Source: Halieaceae bacterium (GTDB lineage: Bacteria; Pseudomonadota; Gammaproteobacteria; Pseudomonadales; Halieaceae). From it: a stretch of DNA of 56,459 nucleotides. The stretch lies in assembly GCA_902631395.1 (NCBI GenBank), contig CACOYM010000014.1, positions 1 through 56,459 on the forward strand, written 5' to 3'. The translations under genes were made by a program, and so were the position numbers. This document shows, piece after piece, positions 45,168 to 56,459 of this stretch. Within the stretch, counting starts at the first letter, position 1; each line of letters starts with the position of its first letter. Below the pieces are notes generated by a model that was not told the origin of the DNA, searched no databases, and saw only the letters and a program-made list of their open reading frames with translations.

Positions 45168-46410
45168 CAATGCCCACGACACCCAGTGAGAAATGGTTTG
45201 CAATATCAGCAATCTGGTTTATGTCATCTGTTTCTACAATAATTTTTGTCTTAACAGCCCTGTAGTGATTGCGCCTAACAACGAAGGGGATGTTGCTCGT
45301 TTTCATAAACCTCCGCCACTGCTTACTTTCCAAGTCGTCAGAAAAATATTTCACCAACACCTTCCGGTTTTTATTTGGGGTCAGCTTCAAATAGTTCTTA
45401 ACCATCGACTGATAGTAAACAGAAGAAAAGTCGTTACCGGTTGCATCCGAAATAATCGCCTCGAACCCACCTCCCATCCGATTTGCTAAATCTAAAACTT
45501 TGATATTCTGATCTTTGTCAACTCTCATCTCACAATGAAAAGCGCCATGGTTGATACCGCAGGCAGATAAAACCGAAGCGGTGTTGAGGGAAATAATATG
45601 ATGGAGGTCTTCGGGGATAGGGGCGTTGAAGAGATACCAATTGTAATTGAACTCGGGCAGATAACCCTCGTAATTTTCTTGAACGATACACAGTATCGCC
45701 ACCTCGCCGTTGTGAATAACCCCTTCAACGTCGAATTGGGCTCCTTCAACGTATTCTTCTAATAGGAATTTGTTATGGAAAGTAGTCGTGCGCCTTTGCG
45801 CAAGAGCTTGATCACCATACTTGTGTAAGTCAGCATCGTTGGAAAGTAAGTAAACGCCCTCTGATGCAGTCCCGATCGCTGGCTTGAGCACACAGGGGTA
45901 GCGCAAAGGCAGTATGTCATCTCCGATAGCAATCTCCTTATTCTGAAGTACGCTTAGTCCTGCGTTGTTCAAGGTGTGCCTAAGCGTAATCTTATCCAAG
46001 CTGCATTGTCGCGCGAGGACTGAATTAGCTTTACCGTTGCCTAGAAGATCATTGAGACGGTTGTAAGCCGGAACCATAAACGACCCGCACTGAATCAGGA
46101 CGTGGGTCAGCCGGTGCTCCACGCAATATCCATATATTTTTTGAATATTTTCCTCACCATAATCCTCAACATGAAGTAGTCCCTCCGGCTGAGTCCAACC
46201 ACCCTTATAAAATAGTGTCCTATAGGGGAAAGCGGGTGTACAACAGATGTGGAACCCCACTCGCTCCCGCTTGAGAGCAGACAGTAAATGCCCAGAGCCA
46301 ATGTAATCGGTGAGCACCAGTACCTGAGCATCCCTCGCTCGCGTCAACATCGAGGCGCCCACTAAACCCATTGAGATAACGTCAGCTAGTTTACGTAACG
46401 CGGATAACAT
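45160..46410 (-). CDS. ATP-grasp ligase
   Basis: 416 aa from ATG 46410 with GGGAG eight bases upstream (frame open to a TTG at 46446). The ATP-grasp pattern is visible: YPCVLKPAIGTASEGVYLL, FLLEEYVEGAQFDVEGVI and EMRVDKDQNIKVLDLANRMGGG, with metal-binding Glu and Asn near the last motif. Family members join a carboxylate to an amine through an acyl phosphate. In this cluster the carboxylate could be a uronic acid and the amine an amino acid, giving an amide-linked substituent; that is inference. Overlaps the deacetylase-like gene. Confidence 0.75.
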   Translation of the reverse strand: MLSALRKLADVISMGLVGASMLTRARDAQVLVLTDYIGSGHLLSALKRERVGFHICCTPAFPYRTLFYKGGWTQPEGLLHVEDYGEENIQKIYGYCVEHRLTHVLIQCGSFMVPAYNRLNDLLGNGKANSVLARQCSLDKITLRHTLNNAGLSVLQNKEIAIGDDILPLRYPCVLKPAIGTASEGVYLLSNDADLHKYGDQALAQRRTTTFHNKFLLEEYVEGAQFDVEGVIHNGEVAILCIVQENYEGYLPEFNYNWYLFNAPIPEDLHHIISLNTASVLSACGINHGAFHCEMRVDKDQNIKVLDLANRMGGGFEAIISDATGNDFSSVYYQSMVKNYLKLTPNKNRKVLVKYFSDDLESKQWRRFMKTSNIPFVVRRNHYRAVKTKIIVETDDINQIADIANHFSLGVVGIDA

Positions 46411-46504
46411 TTGAGAAACTCCCAGATGCGAACTGGCTAGCGGCAATTTTGTTGACGATCAGATGTGCCCTAGATCCAAAGCAACACGAACTGCTTTCAA
46501 GTTA

Positions 46505-47800
46505 TTATGCCAATCGGCGTTTATGCTCATCAAAATGTACGTAGAAAAGTAGCAGGTGTCCCGCTAGGGAGGCGAGCGATGACGCGAAAACGGCATAAGT
46601 TACATCAAGCCTGAGCTCACTAGACCCGATAAAAGCGATTAACACCATCCCTATCCTTAACGAATCGGCAAGCAACTGCGATGCCTGACGCTCGAGAACC
46701 ACCAAATGGTTTGTGGGTGAAAAAACAAGAGTGCCAACTACCATAGGCGTCATCGCGAACAAGATATATCCGGCTCCAGCCCAATCCTCCTCCCCGAAAA
46801 TAGGACCTATCAAAGTGGGTGCAAAAGCACATCCAATGGTTACAGGAATTGAAGCAACAGCTAATTTCCTCGTCGTCAATAAGAAATGGTCATGGAGCTG
46901 TCGGTACTCGGAAGTCTTTGCAAGAACAGCGGCGTGGGCCCAATAAGCTTGGCTGAGGGCCGTAGTCATTAGCGCAACCGGACCCAGTGCAACGGTATAC
47001 ATAAGTGAATACCAGCCAGCCTCTCTGGCTGAGTAAAAATAGGAGACTAGAACAAGTGGCAGGGACAGGCTCAATGCATTTAACAAAGAGACAGCGACTG
47101 ACCAATACGCCTGCTTCCAAAATCGTCTTAGTGCCAACCGAACCCTGGCGGGGAACCGACGCGGAGCACCAAAATCTTGCCCCTTAATGACGCCGGTCAA
47201 AGTTAGCGCAGCGCCCCACACAGATGCAACGTTAGCACCTACCAATCCAATGGCTCCTAGACCAGCAACGCCGCCCACGATGGCAGAAGCAACTCTCACA
47301 GCACTTTGTAACATCGAGCTTCGCCCCACTGGTAGCAGCTCGTTTTCCCGAACGCACCAACCCTTAAACAACGCCAGAACGCCTGCTCCCAACACAGCCA
47401 AGGGTAAAAGTTGGTAGACCTCTCTAAGCGAATGCGCAACTTTTGGATCAGTAGTCATCAGTGAAACCACCATAGAGTCCGCACCAGTCTGGAGCAGCAA
47501 GACGATCACCAAATCAAAAACAACCAAGGATGCGAGCCCTAAGAAAACAAGTGCTGTGCCAGTGGACTTATTTGGAGCGTTAGGGACACACCAGTCAAAT
47601 CTGCTGGTGGCAACCGCTGACAAAACAGACAACGTGGCTAAAAAAGCCGCCAACACACCAAAATCTTTGGGGTTATAGAGACGGGATAGGACAGGAAGGC
47701 TGGCGAAAGTGAGAATCTGCGCAAACACATTAGCGCGAAAGATGCTGAAAAAATTGCGGCTAAACCTCGAGGCTGATAACCGCTTAAGTGCCCACTTCAT
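46505..47800 (-). CDS. wzx: O-antigen flippase-like membrane protein (Wzx)
   Basis: 431 aa with about 12 membrane helices in the MATE-like Wzx pattern. RANVFAQILTFASLPVLSRLYNPKDFGVLAAF near the N terminus is the typical opening of lipopolysaccharide flippases of this type. It flips the undecaprenyl-linked repeat unit across the inner membrane. It stands 94 bases upstream of the ATP-grasp gene and 51 bases downstream of wbpE. Confidence 0.82.
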   Translation of the reverse strand: MKWALKRLSASRFSRNFFSIFRANVFAQILTFASLPVLSRLYNPKDFGVLAAFLATLSVLSAVATSRFDWCVPNAPNKSTGTALVFLGLASLVVFDLVIVLLLQTGADSMVVSLMTTDPKVAHSLREVYQLLPLAVLGAGVLALFKGWCVRENELLPVGRSSMLQSAVRVASAIVGGVAGLGAIGLVGANVASVWGAALTLTGVIKGQDFGAPRRFPARVRLALRRFWKQAYWSVAVSLLNALSLSLPLVLVSYFYSAREAGWYSLMYTVALGPVALMTTALSQAYWAHAAVLAKTSEYRQLHDHFLLTTRKLAVASIPVTIGCAFAPTLIGPIFGEEDWAGAGYILFAMTPMVVGTLVFSPTNHLVVLERQASQLLADSLRIGMVLIAFIGSSELRLDVTYAVFASSLASLAGHLLLFYVHFDEHKRRLA

Positions 47801-47851
47801 GAACCACGCTTCTTCACACGGACATCTTGCGCTGCAACGGCAAAAAATTCC

Positions 47852-48972
47852 TCATGACGCAACCTGATAGCAGGCATCAACCAAAGCTTCGATGATTCGC
47901 TCCTGAGCGTCCATCTTCAGATAGGGGTGCATAGGTAAGCTCAGGGCAGTAACGCAGGCATTCTCGCTTTGAGGAACCACAACCTGCTCATCGGCTACTG
48001 AATTTTGGCGATTCAGAGGTATTGGATAATAGATATTGCTTGGTATGCCCCGCTGCAGGAGGGATGCTTGTATTGCATCTCTATTTGGCAATCTGAGGGT
48101 ATATTGTGCCCAAGCACTCTCGCTCCAGGTATCAATGAACGGTGGCCTTATGTGCTCGATCCCAGACACACCTCTCTGCTTTTCTCTCAACAACCTTGTA
48201 TATGTGGACGCTACTTCACGGCGGGCCAAGAGTTCAGCATCAAAAATTTTCATCTTCTCCAGCAAAACTGCGGCCTGAATCGTATCCAAGCGGCTATTGA
48301 TCCCCACTAGATCGTGTCTGTAACGGTTCAGCTGACCATGACGAGCGATCTGGCGCATAGAGCTCGCAAGTGTTTCATCATCTGTAAATATTGCTCCACC
48401 GTCTCCGTAACAACCTAGAGGCTTTGCAGGAAAAAAACTGGTGGTTGCAATCGTGCTGACATTACACGATTTCGTACCTTTGTAGGTGGCACCGAAGCTC
48501 TGCGCGGCGTCCTCTATAACGGGTATTCCATATCGAGCTGCCGTCTCGTTAATAGCAGTCATGTCAGCGCACTGCCCAAAGAGACTAACCGGCACGATCG
48601 CCCTCGTTCGGGGAGTTATTACCGCCTCGACCAAGTCAGCGTCAAGATTGAATGTATCCGGTCTGATATCGACATATACTGGCCGGGCTCCGCATACAAC
48701 CGCCATTTCGGCGGCGGCTATGTAGCTAAAAGCTGGCGTGATGATTTCATCGCCCGCGCCGACTCCCAGTGCCATATATGCGATCTGAAGGGCGTCAGTG
48801 CCATTCGCACATGTTATACAAAACTTCGCCCCGGTATATTGTGCTAGCCGCTCCTCCAACTCATATACCTCAGGACCCAAGATATATTTGCCGTGCGAAA
48901 GAACTCTAGCTATAGCCTCCTCTATCTGCGGTCTCAGCCGCTCCAGCTGCAGAGTCAGATCAATAAACTGGA

Positions 48973-48976
<4 letters not shown>
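47852..48976 (-). CDS. wbpE: DegT/DnrJ/EryC1 aminotransferase WbpE-like
   Basis: 374 aa PLP aminotransferase of the sugar-aminotransferase family. It has [27 protein letters not shown], the Schiff-base Lys in [15 protein letters not shown], and [12 protein letters not shown]. With wbpA, wbpB and wbpD it would place the 3-amino group on UDP-2-acetamido-3-oxo-glucuronate. Start ATG overlaps wbpD as ATGA. Normal length and no damage. Confidence 0.9.
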
Positions 48977-51855
<2,879 letters not shown>

Positions 51856-52032
51856 CAACTACCTTGCTTTCGAGCACATTTACCATTTGCGATAGCGGCA
51901 TGCTCAGCTTGATCTATCCATAATCCCTGGCAAGCTCTTACCGTTAGACAAAAATAATTTAAGTACAGACGAAACAATGAGGACAAGACTATATCATCTA
52001 GGCATGTCCGAGCGTGGTAGCTTTACTGTTGC

Positions 52033-53214
52033 ATGCAAATTGAATCTTTCGCCCCTCAAGCAATAGCCGCGTTCTTCGTGACACTCGCATCTATCTGTGC
52101 GCTCGCACCTGTCGCACACGTGCTGAGGTTAACGGACGCGCCATCATCTAGAAAGCACCATGACGGTGAAGTACCGCTGGTTGGCGGCATCGCCGTTTTT
52201 ATAGCGCTTGTGTGTGCTGGCAGTGTCTGGGGTGATGTTAATCAAACCCTTATTACCGTCAATGGCAATGACGCACTATGGATTTTCATGGGCTGTGGCG
52301 CGATCTTAGTGAGCACTGGAATACTTGATGATCGATTTCAGCTCAGCGTTTTCGTGCGAGTGCTGTTAGAAGTCCTCGTTGCTATCGTCGTGATCGAATC
52401 GCTAGATTTAACAGTCGCTCACCTGGGTGACTTATACGGAAGCGGAAACATATTCTTGGACGAGACCACATCGTACGCTTTTACCGTCGTTGCGATTTTC
52501 GGCATCATCAATGCCTTCAATATGCTCGATGGAATAGATGGGTTACTAGCTTCTCTTGTTATCACGAGCCTCCTAGTATTCCACCTTGTTACCGGCATCA
52601 GACCTGGCTTTGCAAGCCTAGCCGTTGGCGCGTCCCTCATGGCGTTTTTGATATCTAACCTCAGCCTCTCGCCAATCATCCCGAAGACTTTCCTGGGTGA
52701 TTCGGGTAGCAAATTACTGGGCTTTATTGTCGTGAGCCTACTGTTGGCGGCGGCGTCAGCTCAAGTTGGCAATGCCAAACTCATCCAACCCGTTACGGCC
52801 TTATTCGTCGTGGCGCTCCCCCTTTATGACATGGTTTTTACGAGTTTGCGGCGCATCATTAAACGGGTGTCGCCCTTCTCTGCAGACCGGTCTCACATCC
52901 ATCATCTAATGAAGGGGCTAGGATTTTCGGATAGGAGAACGCTTGTCATTATTTTGTGCATTCACACTAGCCTGACATTCATAGGTCTTATACTCCACCG
53001 AGCGGAGACTCCAGAGTATTACCAATTCGCCATTTTTTTGGGCTGCTTCGTACTATATAGCTTCCTTTTCAGTCAATTGTGGTTGGCAGCTTTGAGACTC
53101 CAAGTTGACCAATTAGAGCCAGCCAAATTCGATCTAGAAGCACGCGCTCATCAGCCTCCAAATGAAGAACCGAGCGAGACCGGTGTAGACGGCGAGAAGA
53201 ATAACCGCCGCTAG
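52033..53214 (+). CDS. wecA: WecA-type undecaprenyl-phosphate GlcNAc-1-phosphate transferase
   Basis: 393 aa with about 11 membrane helices of the MraY/WecA family. GILDDRF, NAFNMLDGIDGL, FLGDSGSK and SHIHH are the metal- and substrate-binding motifs. It starts undecaprenyl-linked glycans with GlcNAc or a related sugar, and so could start the chain containing the diacetamido uronic acid. It lies on the plus strand, divergent from wbpA, and carries a polar 40-residue C-terminal tail. It has a third way of starting chains alongside the two monotopic transferases. Confidence 0.88.
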   Translation: MQIESFAPQAIAAFFVTLASICALAPVAHVLRLTDAPSSRKHHDGEVPLVGGIAVFIALVCAGSVWGDVNQTLITVNGNDALWIFMGCGAILVSTGILDDRFQLSVFVRVLLEVLVAIVVIESLDLTVAHLGDLYGSGNIFLDETTSYAFTVVAIFGIINAFNMLDGIDGLLASLVITSLLVFHLVTGIRPGFASLAVGASLMAFLISNLSLSPIIPKTFLGDSGSKLLGFIVVSLLLAAASAQVGNAKLIQPVTALFVVALPLYDMVFTSLRRIIKRVSPFSADRSHIHHLMKGLGFSDRRTLVIILCIHTSLTFIGLILHRAETPEYYQFAIFLGCFVLYSFLFSQLWLAALRLQVDQLEPAKFDLEARAHQPPNEEPSETGVDGEKNNRR

Positions 53215-53445
53215 AGCACTTTCCGCGAAGGCTGGAAACGTCGTTAACAGATGTGTTTAAAAAGATCTGCGCAAATCGAATTGGAGATCATCGGTATGCA
53301 ACCAATTGGGTAAATAGCCTAGTCAGCGTCGCCAATGTTTCTTGTGTCGCCCAAATTGAACAATCAGTCATGCCTTTGCGAAACAAGTCCATTATTAGCC
53401 GGGGCCACTGCATCAATATCCATCAGATGCCAGTGGGAGCCTCGA

Positions 53446-54117
53446 TTACTCTACCAAGGCGGGCCCAGTATTTTCTCTCATCACCAAAGAGGTGTCATTT
53501 AGGCTACGGACCGCATTGCACATGTCCCTTAAATGAGTGTCGCTATGGCTGACAAGCACTATCGCTTGCTTGTGCGTTAATTGGTCTTTAAGGGCGATTT
53601 TTGCCTTCTCCCTAAATTCTTTGTCGCCCACGCTGAGCACCTCATCAATGAGCAACACACTCGCGCGATTCAATAGCGCGGAAGCAAATCCCAACCTAGC
53701 CCGCATCCCTAGAGAGTAGGTATTCATTGGTTCATCAAAATATTTTCCTAGCTCACAAAATTCCTCGATTGAGCTTATGCTTTGCTTGGCATCATTCTTA
53801 GTAAGCCCTTGAAGTAGCCCCGCTATGTAAGCATTGTCCCGCCCGCTGAGTTCATTCTTAAAACCCAGGCCCAAACTTAAAAGCGATACCGTCACGCCGG
53901 GCGCCCAGGTCACGGTCCCGGTAGCCGGTGCATAGATTTTGGCCATGATGCGTAGTAGTGTAGATTTACCCGCTCCGTTGCGGCCCACGATCCCCAGGCG
54001 GTCGCCCTCGTTAAGCGTGAAGTTGATACCATCAAACACCGTGTGCTGCCCTGACTCGTGATCAGGACGCACCGCAAAGTGCATGCCTACATTCTCAAGG
54101 GTTAACATCGCGCTCAT
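53446..54117 (-). CDS. wzt: ABC transporter ATP-binding protein, polysaccharide export (Wzt/KpsT)
   Basis: 223 aa from ATG 54117, fixed by the ATGA overlap with the permease gene (the frame is open upstream but that part lies inside it). Walker A GRNGAGKST, signature YSLGMRARLG, Walker B VLLIDEVLSVGD and the His switch SHSD are complete. It lacks the C-terminal sugar-binding domain of O9a-type Wzt, so it is closer to KpsT of capsule exporters. Pairs with the permease at 54114. Confidence 0.9.
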   Translation of the reverse strand: MSAMLTLENVGMHFAVRPDHESGQHTVFDGINFTLNEGDRLGIVGRNGAGKSTLLRIMAKIYAPATGTVTWAPGVTVSLLSLGLGFKNELSGRDNAYIAGLLQGLTKNDAKQSISSIEEFCELGKYFDEPMNTYSLGMRARLGFASALLNRASVLLIDEVLSVGDKEFREKAKIALKDQLTHKQAIVLVSHSDTHLRDMCNAVRSLNDTSLVMRENTGPALVE

Positions 54118-54899
54118 TGAGTTACCACGCGTCGGGCGATCCAGTAATGCAAGACCCGATAAACCCAGGTGAGCAGCAACAATATCGCGATGCTCTCCAG
54201 TAGCACGGTCAGCCATTGGCTGAGTATCTGAGCGCTGCCCTGCATTAAGACAGATCGATACAGATCAATTAGTGATGCCACGGGGTTCAACAGCAGCAGG
54301 TTTTCCCGCAAGGCAGCGTTACCAATGCTGTCGATATCCCAGAAAATGCCTGATATGAACAACAGAAAAACCATGCCCAGTTGCACCAGCAACTGGAAAT
54401 CTCGACGAATACAAACCAGAACTGCTGCGGCCATACCGCACCCCAAAATGAGTAGGTACTGCGTAATGGCCAACGGCACCAGCCACAACCACGCAACGCT
54501 GGGCACATATCCTTGATATAGCAGCAGCGTCATCAAAAGCGCGAAAACCGCCATCTGTTTATAGAGCCCCTCATGGCAAACAGCCAGTGGGAACAGCCAC
54601 TTGGGTGCATCCATCTTGCCAATCAGGCCTCGATTGCCAATCAAGCTGTTAGCGGCCTGAGTCACGCTTTTTGAAAACCAAATAAAGGAGAGCTTGCCAA
54701 CTGCCAGGAAAGCAAGAAAATCCGCTCGGCCGCTACTCAGCAGTACCTCAAAGACCAGATAAAACACGCCCACCCACAGCAAAGGCTCAAAAATCCACCA
54801 TAAGTAGCCTAAGAAATAGCGCTGTGCGTCCGCCTTGAGCGAGAGCCGCGCCATCTCGTTGACCAGGGTCACAGACTGTCGGATCGGTAAATTATTCAA
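54114..54899 (-). CDS. wzm: ABC-2 type polysaccharide export permease (Wzm/KpsM)
   Basis: 261 aa with about six membrane helices. YFLGYLWWIFEPLLWVGVFY and NPVASLIDLYRSVL are features of polysaccharide export permeases. It would carry an undecaprenyl-linked polymer across the inner membrane with the Wzt protein. The start is probably TTG; the ribosome-binding site is weak. No outer-membrane OPX/Wza or Wzc-like gene is present in the window, so the outer export partner must be elsewhere. Confidence 0.87.
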   Translation of the reverse strand: MNNLPIRQSVTLVNEMARLSLKADAQRYFLGYLWWIFEPLLWVGVFYLVFEVLLSSGRADFLAFLAVGKLSFIWFSKSVTQAANSLIGNRGLIGKMDAPKWLFPLAVCHEGLYKQMAVFALLMTLLLYQGYVPSVAWLWLVPLAITQYLLILGCGMAAAVLVCIRRDFQLLVQLGMVFLLFISGIFWDIDSIGNAALRENLLLLNPVASLIDLYRSVLMQGSAQILSQWLTVLLESIAILLLLTWVYRVLHYWIARRVVTQ

Positions 54900-55060
54900 A
54901 AAAAGCCCGTTTGGGTTTTGGATAGTTGCTGATCAATTTGTGATGCTCACATATAGGACCTCAGGTGCTGACAACGCGACTACCGAGCATCGAGAGATAT
55001 TTCATATTATCACTGCTACCCAATCATAATGGCAGGCAAATCATCAAGGATACCTAGAGC

Positions 55061-55834
55061 ATGGGTCACACCCCCCGCAAGCGCTTCGGCCAGAACTTCC
55101 TCCGCGATGAGTCCGTCATCGACGCGATCGCTCGCGCTGTTGCACCCGCGTCAGAAGATCATCTGGTTGAGATCGGCCCTGGCGAGGGAGCACTGACTAA
55201 AGCACTAGTTGGTAGCGGCTGCAGGATGGATGCTATCGAGCTTGATCGTGACCTGCGCACACGGCTGTTGGCAGCCTTCAGCACCCATTCCAGATTCGCA
55301 CTGCATAGTGCTGATGCGCTGGCCTTCGATTTTGGGAGCCTAATCAGAGAGGCTGAACCTCTTCGCATCGTGGGTAACCTGCCCTACAACATCTCCACAC
55401 CACTGATCTTTAGACTGCTAGACCACGCAGAGCTGATCTCGGACATGCACTTCATGCTGCAGTTAGAGGTGGTCGAGAGACTGGCCGCATCGCCAGGGAG
55501 TAAAGATTGGGGTCGCTTGGGCGTGATGGCCCAGTTCCAGTGCCACGTCGAGCATCTTTTTGATGTTCCACCTGAGGCGTTTTATCCCCCGCCCAAGGTG
55601 CAATCGGCCGTTGTGCGTCTTACTCCCCGCACTCAACTACCCCCCGTGGAGCGCGAAGCATTAGCGAAGGTCGTTACACTAGCCTTTGCCCAGCGCCGCA
55701 AAACCCTGCGCAATAATTTCAAGGGTGTGCTTGAAGACAGCGACTTTGAAGCACTCGATATAGACCCCAGCGCCCGGGCAGAGACGCTGCCAATTGAGGA
55801 CTTTATTGCCATCACGACCCACCTGCCTTCCTGA
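55061..55834 (+). CDS. rsmA: 16S rRNA adenine dimethyltransferase RsmA (KsgA)
   Basis: 257 aa. Dimethylates two adjacent adenines near the 3' end of 16S rRNA. Motifs: KRFGQNFL at the N terminus, HLVEIGPGEGALT (SAM motif I), NLPYNIS (catalytic), FYPPPKVQSAVV and FAQRRKTLRNN at the C terminus. Normal length. In relatives it follows pdxA directly; here the polysaccharide island separates them. AAGG lies about 11 bases before the ATG. Confidence 0.96.
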   Translation: MGHTPRKRFGQNFLRDESVIDAIARAVAPASEDHLVEIGPGEGALTKALVGSGCRMDAIELDRDLRTRLLAAFSTHSRFALHSADALAFDFGSLIREAEPLRIVGNLPYNISTPLIFRLLDHAELISDMHFMLQLEVVERLAASPGSKDWGRLGVMAQFQCHVEHLFDVPPEAFYPPPKVQSAVVRLTPRTQLPPVEREALAKVVTLAFAQRRKTLRNNFKGVLEDSDFEALDIDPSARAETLPIEDFIAITTHLPS

Positions 55835-56014
55835 TCGCATATGTTAGTGCCTTAGACACGCAGTAAAGCCGTGAGAGACCGAATTCGAATCCGTGAAAGC
55901 CAGCGCCCAACGCACTACCCAGCCATCGGAAAATAAAAAGTCTTTATCCTTGGATTTAAAGGTGCCTACACTGTCGAACTGACCAAGCGCGAACTGTTTT
56001 CTGATCAACACGCT

Positions 56015-56459
56015 ATGAGTACCTACGTCGTCGGCGACATCCAAGGATGCTTTGAACCATTCCAGTGCTTGCTGGAGCAGGTGAAATTCAATCCAGACAA
56101 GGACCGCCTATGGAGCGTTGGTGACCTGATAAATCGCGGCCCCGCTAACCTGGAAACGTTGCGCTGGTTCTATGCTCACCGCGACAACGTCACCATGGTG
56201 TTAGGCAACCACGATCTTCATTTAATGGCCGTCTCCTGTGGCGCACGGAGCCCCAGCCGAAAAGACAACTTTCACGACATTTTGGGCGCGCCAGACCGCG
56301 AGCAGTTGCTTGAATGGCTGCACCATCAACCTCTCGCTTATTCAGAAGATGGCATCACCATGGTGCATGCAGGCATCCCACCGATCTGGACGGTGCAGGA
56401 CACGCTGGATCGTGCCTGGGAGGTTGAAAACGCCCTGCAAGGCGCCCGGTGTCAGGAGT
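56015..56459 (+). CDS. apaH: Diadenosine tetraphosphatase ApaH (5' part, runs off the window)
   Basis: From ATG 56015 the frame is open to the window end (148 codons). It reads STYVVGDIQGCFEPF, WSVGDLINRGP, LGNHDLHL and VHAGIPPIW, the metallophosphatase motifs of ApaH, which hydrolyses Ap4A to two ADP. Normally apaG lies between rsmA and apaH; the 180 bases here hold no apaG-like frame. The C-terminal half lies outside the window. Confidence 0.93.
   Translation, partial: MSTYVVGDIQGCFEPFQCLLEQVKFNPDKDRLWSVGDLINRGPANLETLRWFYAHRDNVTMVLGNHDLHLMAVSCGARSPSRKDNFHDILGAPDREQLLEWLHHQPLAYSEDGITMVHAGIPPIWTVQDTLDRAWEVENALQGARCQE

Noticed and set aside
55844-56044. Possible apaG or other small gene in the rsmA-apaH gap (66-aa minus frame)
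   Set aside because: The translation lacks any ApaG resemblance and the frame runs antisense into apaH; ApaG would be about 125 aa on the plus strand.

Overview
The window looks like chromosomal DNA of a marine gammaproteobacterium. The order fis-purH-purD, trpG-trpD-trpC, amgK-murU next to lptD, and lptD...surA-pdxA...rsmA-apaH is gammaproteobacterial. Several details (secreted acidic repeat proteins, CoQ7-type hydroxylase, gene order) suggest the OM60/NOR5 (Halieaceae) group; that assignment is inference from memory, not a search result.

Layout. 1-3.7 kb: tail of fis, then purH, purD and coq7 on the plus strand. 3.9-6.3 kb: trpG-trpD-trpC on the minus strand. 6.3-8.0 kb: a gene-poor stretch and a plus-strand secreted C-type-lectin-like protein, lying where gph and trpE are often found. 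8.0-10.6 kb: rpe, murU and amgK (minus strand; murU and amgK serve peptidoglycan sugar recycling). 10.7-18.9 kb: lptD, surA and pdxA (plus), interrupted by an oppositely oriented 979-aa subtilase-like secreted protein that appears to lack its catalytic acid residues.

18.9-54.9 kb is a roughly 36-kb surface-polysaccharide island sitting between pdxA and rsmA, which are normally neighbours. Its left end holds a lipoprotein, a large glycosyltransferase-like protein, a 69-bp tandem-repeat gene and a decayed patatin pseudogene. Then come ugd and a UDP-glucuronate epimerase, a Wzz-like chain-length protein and unknown membrane and secreted proteins. From 51.9 down to 29.0 kb there is an almost unbroken run of minus-strand genes, many overlapping by a few bases. 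It holds wbpA-B-D-E (UDP-diacetamido-uronic acid synthesis), Wzx, an ATP-grasp ligase, a deacetylase-like protein, Wzy, two GT4 transferases, two methyltransferases, an FAD/NAD-type protein, an aminotransferase-decarboxylase-aldolase trio, two monotopic phosphoglycosyl transferases flanking a FlaA1-like dehydratase, and a GT-C-like membrane protein. The right edge has a WecA-type initiating transferase and a Wzm/Wzt ABC exporter. 55.1-56.5 kb returns to housekeeping genes: rsmA and the start of apaH, with no apaG between them.

How it fits together: nucleotide-activated uronic acids (from ugd, the epimerase and wbpABDE) would be loaded on undecaprenyl phosphate, extended by the GT4 enzymes, decorated by methylation and possibly by an unidentified amino-acid-derived group, then flipped and polymerised (Wzx/Wzy/Wzz) or exported by the ABC pair. 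The strongest candidates for something undescribed are the coupled aminotransferase-decarboxylase-aldolase trio at 34.3-37.3 kb and the two initiating transferases that both carry Asn where the catalytic Asp is expected.
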